From contig NZ_JBHRZT010000052.1 in NCBI RefSeq assembly GCF_042649685.1, positions 620,001 through 684,000 of the forward strand: 64,000 bases of DNA, in the 5' to 3' direction. This document shows positions 59,382 through 64,000 of this stretch, piece after piece; position 1 is the first letter of the stretch; each line of letters starts with the position of its first letter. Source of the DNA: Bacillus_BA songklensis. Lineage in GTDB: Bacteria; Bacillota; Bacilli; Bacillales; Bacillaceae_H. A program made the translations under genes and the position numbers. The notes beneath the pieces are model-generated. The model saw only the letters and a program-made list of their open reading frames with translations, was not told the origin of the DNA and ran no database searches.

Positions 59382-60773
59382 TTGAAACGATCATTGACCA
59401 AAAAAATGTTGATGGGATTAATGGCGCCTGTGCTTATCATGTCCTCTACTGCTTGCAGCAGTGGAACCTCTTCTAGTGAAAAGGAGGGCAACGCTTCAGA
59501 CAGCAAGAACACAATTGAAATCGCATACAGAGACTTTGGATCAGCAAATGTCGGTTTAAAGGAATGGTTGGATGAAACAAAAAAAGAGCTGGAGGAACAA
59601 AATCCTGATGCGAAGGTGAAATTCCTGCCAATTCAAGCATCGGAGGGAGATTTCTTCGCAAAGCTTGCATTGATGGTGAAATCTGGTGAAACAGCCCCGG
59701 ACGTCGTGACAGAGGATACATTTATGATTAACTCTGATGCGATGGCTAAAAACGTTGAACCCTTAGATGATTACATAAAGGATTGGGACGATTGGAAGAA
59801 CTTTAATGAAACAGTTAAACAAGGTGTGACGGCAAGTGACGGAAAGCTGTATGGTGTTCCGTACAGCACGGATACACGCGGCCTTTGGTACAATGTCAAT
59901 CTTTTCAAAAAAGCGGGTCTTCCGGTACCTTGGGAGCCAAAAAGCTGGGATGACATCATAAAGGCAGCAGAAACGATCAAAGAAAAAGTACCGGGAGTTG
60001 TACCGTTCTGGGCAAACTCCGGTAAAGCAACCGGTGAAGCAACGGCCATGCAAACATTTGAAATGCTTCTATATGGAACTGAAGATGAACTTTATGATTT
60101 TGAAAGTAAGAAGTGGGTTGTAAAAAGTAAAGGATTCCTCGATTCCCTGGAATTTATGGATAAAATTTATTCAAACAAGCTCGGACCTGAGTTATCACAG
60201 GTGCTGACAGGTAAAGCCGGGGATATTGTACAAACAGAATTAATGCCAAAAGAAAAGGTAGGCATTGTGTTAAACGGAAACTGGGTTCCGGGAGTTTGGA
60301 GAGAGAATGGTCCTGCGCCTTGGGCGAAAGGAACAGAAACTTATAAGCTGGCGGCCATGCCAACGCAAAACGGGCAAGAGCCTGGCTTTACTTCGATGTC
60401 AGGTGGATGGGCGCTTTCTATTCCTTCAAAAGCGGACAACAAAGATTTAGCATGGGAGTTTATTAAGCTCGCAACAAATGCGGAGCACAACAAAAGCTAT
60501 GTACTAAAACAAGGTGATTTAACACCTCGTACCGATGTGGCCAAAGATCCGGAAGTTACTGAAGCACCGGGAAGCGTAACAACAGAAGCTGCCAAGTTGA
60601 TTGACTACACGCACTTTAGACCAAGCGTCGATAAATATCCAGCTGTTTCTACCAAAATACAAGCGGCAGTTGAAGCGGTCGTCACTGGAAGTTTATCTCC
60701 TAAAAAGGCGATGGAACAATACGCAAATGAAGTGACACGGGTTGTGGGTGCCGATAATGTCACTAAAAAGTAA
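59382..60773 (+). CDS. Sugar ABC transporter, substrate-binding lipoprotein
   Basis: 463 residues from TTG 59382; GGGGAG lies 6 bp upstream. Signal peptide with lipobox (IMSSTAC), then a Ser/Gly/Lys linker. Family-1 solute-binding features: EWLDETKKELEEQNPDAKVK, KSGETAPDVVTEDTFMINSD, GKLYGVPYSTDTRGLWYNVN and SMSGGWALSIPSKADNKDLA. It binds an oligosaccharide outside the cell; co-location with a GH38 alpha-mannosidase suggests mannose-containing oligosaccharides. First gene of the operon; two permeases follow. Confidence 0.9.
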   Translation: MKRSLTKKMLMGLMAPVLIMSSTACSSGTSSSEKEGNASDSKNTIEIAYRDFGSANVGLKEWLDETKKELEEQNPDAKVKFLPIQASEGDFFAKLALMVKSGETAPDVVTEDTFMINSDAMAKNVEPLDDYIKDWDDWKNFNETVKQGVTASDGKLYGVPYSTDTRGLWYNVNLFKKAGLPVPWEPKSWDDIIKAAETIKEKVPGVVPFWANSGKATGEATAMQTFEMLLYGTEDELYDFESKKWVVKSKGFLDSLEFMDKIYSNKLGPELSQVLTGKAGDIVQTELMPKEKVGIVLNGNWVPGVWRENGPAPWAKGTETYKLAAMPTQNGQEPGFTSMSGGWALSIPSKADNKDLAWEFIKLATNAEHNKSYVLKQGDLTPRTDVAKDPEVTEAPGSVTTEAAKLIDYTHFRPSVDKYPAVSTKIQAAVEAVVTGSLSPKKAMEQYANEVTRVVGADNVTKK

Positions 60774-60817
60774 GGGGCTTTAACAAGAAGGGAAGAAATA
60801 CGGCTTTACAAATGATT

Positions 60818-60835
60818 GCCCCCTAGTAGGGGGGC
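60818..60835 (+). other. Hairpin between binding protein and permease genes
   Basis: GCCCCC (60818-60823) pairs with GGGGGC (60830-60835). No T tract follows, so it is likely a 3' mRNA stabiliser that raises binding-protein levels. Confidence 0.5.
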
Positions 60836-60871
60836 GGTCAAACTTTAACCGCGGAAGGAAAGGAGTATGCC

Positions 60872-61807
60872 ATGAATGCTCAAGTTCAAAAATCAGATCA
60901 GGCGATAGGAAAGTTAAGCTTTATTGGATTAGGAAAAAAGCGGGACAACACCTCTCTAAGATCCATTCTGTTTCTGCTTCCTTCTTGGATTTTACTTTCT
61001 GTCTTTTTCGTAGGACCGATTTTATTAACGTTCTATTTTGCGTTTACAAATATGTCGCTGACAGGGGCATCTGCTCAAAGCATTGAGTTTGTCGGCTTTC
61101 AGAACTTTGCTGCTATGTTTTCAGATCCGAATTTCCGGTTGAGCGTTGTGAAAACCATTATCTTCTTAATTTTCTCAGCTGTGATCGGGCAGCAAGTGTT
61201 AGGATTCATCATTGCCATCTTAATGAGGGAACGAAACCGGACATTTAGACGCGTGATAGGCATGATTGTACTTGCCGGATGGGTGACACCGGAGATTGTC
61301 GTGGCATTCGCGTTTTTCGCTTTTTTAAATGACCAGGGAACATTGAATACACTCATCGGTTTGATCGGCTTGAAGCCGGTTACCTGGCTGTATACGTTCC
61401 CGATGGTTGGTGTCATTGTGGCAAATATTTGGCACGGAACAGCTTTCTCCATGTTGGTTTTCCAATCGGCTCTTGATAATGTGCCTAAATCAGTGGAGGA
61501 GGCAGCTATTATTGACGGTGCTTCAAGGTGGCAGCGTTTATGGAAAATTACTGTTCCAATGATTAAGGGCCAAATCGTGACAAACATGATTCTTGTTACA
61601 TTGCAAACATTGGGCGTATTCACATTGATTTATGCCTTAACAGGCGGCGGCCCGGGAATGGATACACAAACGCTGCCGGTTTATATGTACAACCAGGCGT
61701 TTGTCAACTATCAGTTAGGTTATGGAACGGCCATTTCATTAGTGATGCTTCTAATTGGTGTTGCTGCAAGCTTGCTGTACATTCGCGCGTTGAAAGTAAA
61801 GCTCTAA
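60872..61807 (+). CDS. Sugar ABC transporter permease (MalF-like)
   Basis: 311 residues with six membrane helices. The coupling EAA loop is SVEEAAIIDGASRWQRLWKI TVP, and the start has FLLPSWILLSVFFVGPI. Start behind GAAAGGAG. It pairs with the next permease to form the channel. The ATPase is not in the visible part of the operon; a shared MsmX-type ATPase encoded elsewhere is usual for such systems in Bacillaceae. Confidence 0.9.
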   Translation: MNAQVQKSDQAIGKLSFIGLGKKRDNTSLRSILFLLPSWILLSVFFVGPILLTFYFAFTNMSLTGASAQSIEFVGFQNFAAMFSDPNFRLSVVKTIIFLIFSAVIGQQVLGFIIAILMRERNRTFRRVIGMIVLAGWVTPEIVVAFAFFAFLNDQGTLNTLIGLIGLKPVTWLYTFPMVGVIVANIWHGTAFSMLVFQSALDNVPKSVEEAAIIDGASRWQRLWKITVPMIKGQIVTNMILVTLQTLGVFTLIYALTGGGPGMDTQTLPVYMYNQAFVNYQLGYGTAISLVMLLIGVAASLLYIRALKVKL

Positions 61808-61825
61808 GAGGAGGGGAAAAGAAGG

Positions 61826-62662
61826 ATGGATTTCAAGCGGAACCGTTTTTCATCAGAGAAGGTCATACCTTATGTTGTACTTAGCCTTATCGGTATTCTG
61901 TTTCTGCTGCCGTTGCTCTGGGTTGTCTTATCCGCATTTGATCCGCATGCCAAAGTATCACTGCAAGTGCCGGAAAAGGCGACAATCTCGAATTTTACAT
62001 CTATTCTTTCTGATAAGTCGAATCAGCGTGCTTTTTCAACTGGTTTGTTACTTTCACTCGGCCAGGCAATCATTACGGTAATTGTCGCCGGGTTAGCAGC
62101 ATATCCGTTATCAAGATATCAACTGAAATATAAAAAGCCATTTTTATATACGATCCTGTTTATGACTGCGCTTCCGATTACAGCTGTCATGGTTCCGGTT
62201 TATCAGCTGTTCATCATGTTGAAAATGCAGGATTCTCTTTTTGGCACCATGTTATTTCTATCAGCATCTGCACTGCCTTATGCCATTTGGATGATGAAAA
62301 ACTATATGGATGCTGTGCCGCTTGAGCTTGAAGAGTCGGCATGGGTTGATGGAGCATCTGTTTTTCAGGGACTTCGCAAAGTTGTGGCACCCCTTATGTT
62401 ACCGGGGGTTTTTACAGTTGGTATTTTCACCTTTACAGGGAGTTGGGGAAATTTCTTTGTCCCGTATATTTTAATTCAAACACCTGAAAAGCTTCCTGCA
62501 TCCGTTACCATTTATCAGTTTTTTGGATCATACGGTATGGTGGAGTATGGCAAGCTTGCTGCTTTTTCACTTATTTATACGATTCCTCCTGTCATTCTAT
62601 ACATCCTCAGTCAGCGCTTCATGTCAGAAGGTTTTAGTTTAGGAGGAGCATCTAAAGGTTAA
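61826..62662 (+). CDS. Sugar ABC transporter permease (MalG-like)
   Basis: 278 residues, six membrane helices. EAA loop: LELEESAWVDGASVFQGLRK. Other family features are LLPLLWVVLSAFDPHAKVSL and the C-terminal QRFMSEGFSLGGASKG. Starts 18 bp after the MalF-like gene behind AGGAGGGG. Together with the binding protein it forms a family-1 carbohydrate importer. Confidence 0.9.
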   Translation: MDFKRNRFSSEKVIPYVVLSLIGILFLLPLLWVVLSAFDPHAKVSLQVPEKATISNFTSILSDKSNQRAFSTGLLLSLGQAIITVIVAGLAAYPLSRYQLKYKKPFLYTILFMTALPITAVMVPVYQLFIMLKMQDSLFGTMLFLSASALPYAIWMMKNYMDAVPLELEESAWVDGASVFQGLRKVVAPLMLPGVFTVGIFTFTGSWGNFFVPYILIQTPEKLPASVTIYQFFGSYGMVEYGKLAAFSLIYTIPPVILYILSQRFMSEGFSLGGASKG

Positions 62663-62700
62663 TTTACACGATTCGCATAAAAAACGAAGGAGGATTTATC

Positions 62701-64000
62701 ATGTTTTGGACGGAAGAAAAGTTGGAAGCACGTATCACAGAATTAGGGGAATATCGTTATCGTGAAGCTATACCGATTCCTTCATTTCGCTTTTTAATAG
62801 ATGAAAATGGAGACGTCGGGACGCGTCCTCCAAAATCTGGGGAATGGGGTACCATCCAAGTAGGGGATTATTGGACAGGGCGGGACGTCTACGCTTGGCT
62901 GCAGACAGATGTTGAGGTTCCGAAAGAATGGAACAATCGTGAAATTGTAGGTCGATTTGACTTTGGGAGAACAGGGGAAGGAAATAACTCCGGGTTCGAA
63001 TCATTACTGTATGTTGGAGATCGTCCGTATCAAGGTGTGGATTCCAACCATATCGAAGTGTTTTTTCCAAATGATGCAGCAGGTTCCTCTTTAAATCTTA
63101 CGTTCCGTTTGTGGTCAGGTCTTGAAGGTGGCGGGATTCCGACACCGCAGGAGCATAAAATTAAAAAGGCTGAACTGACATTATTGGATAAAACGACAGA
63201 TGATCTGTTTTTTACTGGAAGAGCCATTATTGATACGGTAAAAATCTTTGATCAAAACCGCCCGGAGCGTCAAATGCTATTAAATATACTGGATCGGGCA
63301 TTCCGTTTGATCGACTGGTCGAAACCGGGTTCGGAAGCATTCTATCAATCGATTGCAGAGGCACAGGATTCTCTCCAATCCGGACTTAACGAGATGGAAA
63401 AGAATCATCCTGTTACCGTTCGCTGTATCGGGCATACACATATCGATGTTGCGTGGCTTTGGCGTTTAAAGCATACACGTGAAAAGGCTGCCCGTTCTTT
63501 TTCAACGGTTCTTCGTTTAATGGAAAAATATCCGGAGTATATTTTCCTGCAAACACAGCCGCAATTATATGACTATATTAAATCTGATTATCCGGAAATC
63601 TATGAACAAATCCAAAAACGTGTAGCGGAAGGGCGCTGGGAAGCAGACGGCGGCATGTGGCTGGAAGCGGATTGTAATGTTACATCAGGTGAATCGCTTG
63701 TGCGCCAGCTGTTGATGGGAACAAGATTTCTTCGTGATGAGTTTGGGACTGAATGCAAATATTTATGGCTTCCTGATGTATTCGGCTACAGCTGGGCCTT
63801 GCCGCAAATTCTCAAAAAATCCGGTATTGATACATTTATGACAACAAAAATCAGCTGGAACCAATATAATCGTATGCCCCATGATACGTTTAAATGGAGA
63901 GGGATTGACGGTACAGAAGTTTTGACACATTTTATTACAACACCTGAGCCTAATCAAGACTGGTGGTTTTATACATATAACGGGCAAATCAGGCCGGATA
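62701..64000 (+). CDS. GH38 alpha-mannosidase, 3' end outside the window
   Basis: 433 residues are visible. Start ATG 62701 behind GGAGG. After an N-terminal beta domain (about 240 residues) the GH38 catalytic domain begins: RCIGHTHIDVAWLWRLKHTR with the zinc-binding HxD, GRWEADGGMWLEADCN, and KYLWLPDVFGYSWALPQILK with the catalytic Asp (LPDxFG). No signal peptide, so it is cytoplasmic and acts on imported mannosides. Full members are about 1000-1050 residues. It is cotranscribed with the transporter, and the regulator is divergent. Confidence 0.92.
   Translation, partial: MFWTEEKLEARITELGEYRYREAIPIPSFRFLIDENGDVGTRPPKSGEWGTIQVGDYWTGRDVYAWLQTDVEVPKEWNNREIVGRFDFGRTGEGNNSGFESLLYVGDRPYQGVDSNHIEVFFPNDAAGSSLNLTFRLWSGLEGGGIPTPQEHKIKKAELTLLDKTTDDLFFTGRAIIDTVKIFDQNRPERQMLLNILDRAFRLIDWSKPGSEAFYQSIAEAQDSLQSGLNEMEKNHPVTVRCIGHTHIDVAWLWRLKHTREKAARSFSTVLRLMEKYPEYIFLQTQPQLYDYIKSDYPEIYEQIQKRVAEGRWEADGGMWLEADCNVTSGESLVRQLLMGTRFLRDEFGTECKYLWLPDVFGYSWALPQILKKSGIDTFMTTKISWNQYNRMPHDTFKWRGIDGTEVLTHFITTPEPNQDWWFYTYNGQIRPD

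Noticed and set aside
1..64000. CRISPR arrays, tRNA or rRNA genes, prophage modules
   Set aside because: No regularly spaced direct repeats, no tRNA cloverleaf with TTCRA loop and no structural phage genes were seen.

Overview
The window comes from a low-to-middle GC Firmicute of the family Bacillaceae (Bacillus, Geobacillus or a relative). The reasons are strong AGGAGG-type ribosome binding sites, frequent GTG/TTG starts, PurR-like boxes, a ComK homologue, YckD/YdbC/YwqE-type proteins, sigma-A promoters and many stem-loop terminators. No rRNA, tRNA or CRISPR array was seen. Assembly Ns occupy 5362-5510.

0-28 kb is a patchwork of short conserved operons separated by long, partly decayed intergenic DNA. 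It opens with a purine control region: PurBox-like repeats, a sigma-A promoter, a guanine riboswitch and a PRPP (ykkC subtype 2b) riboswitch with a terminator, but no purine gene follows. After that come a GH18 glycosidase, a DeoR-type fragment, a short CysJ-like reductase, a polar amino-acid ABC transporter, a lipase-like hydrolase, a LysM cell-wall hydrolase, a DCC/DoxX/small-membrane-protein operon, tatA, rpiA, a YdbC-like protein, an unusual P-loop NTPase next to a TIM-barrel protein, a DUF218 protein, an acyltransferase, a secreted metallophosphatase and a VanZ-like protein. Remnants (TnpB, YhfK-like oxidoreductase, others) and a dispersed hairpin repeat show that the region has been rearranged.

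29-51.6 kb is a Wzx/Wzy-type capsule or exopolysaccharide locus: a YwqE/CpsB phosphatase, a CapD/EpsC-type dehydratase and GalU, then an IS630-family element, then a very AT-rich serotype cassette. The cassette holds the priming sugar transferase, an aldo/keto reductase, a split transketolase, several GT2 enzymes, a GT11 fucosyltransferase-like enzyme, the polymerase and the flippase. Less AT-rich precursor genes follow: rmlACDB for dTDP-rhamnose, UDP-glucose dehydrogenase, a UDP-glucuronate epimerase and a second VanZ-like protein. The transketolase pair suggests that an unusual keto-sugar or alditol may enter the glycan.

51.8-57.6 kb holds comK, a convergent sigma-70 family factor, a NUDIX ADP-ribose pyrophosphatase, a CysQ-like nucleotidase, a cyclic di-GMP-I riboswitch in front of an orphan 48-residue basic protein, a membrane-anchored helical protein and an aldo/keto reductase.

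57.7-64 kb is a carbohydrate-uptake locus. A GntR/LacI-chimera regulator is divergent from a binding protein, two permeases and a GH38 alpha-mannosidase cut by the window end. Palindromic TATACA sites overlap the regulator promoter and lie just downstream of the transporter promoter, which points to repression relieved by a mannoside-derived sugar.
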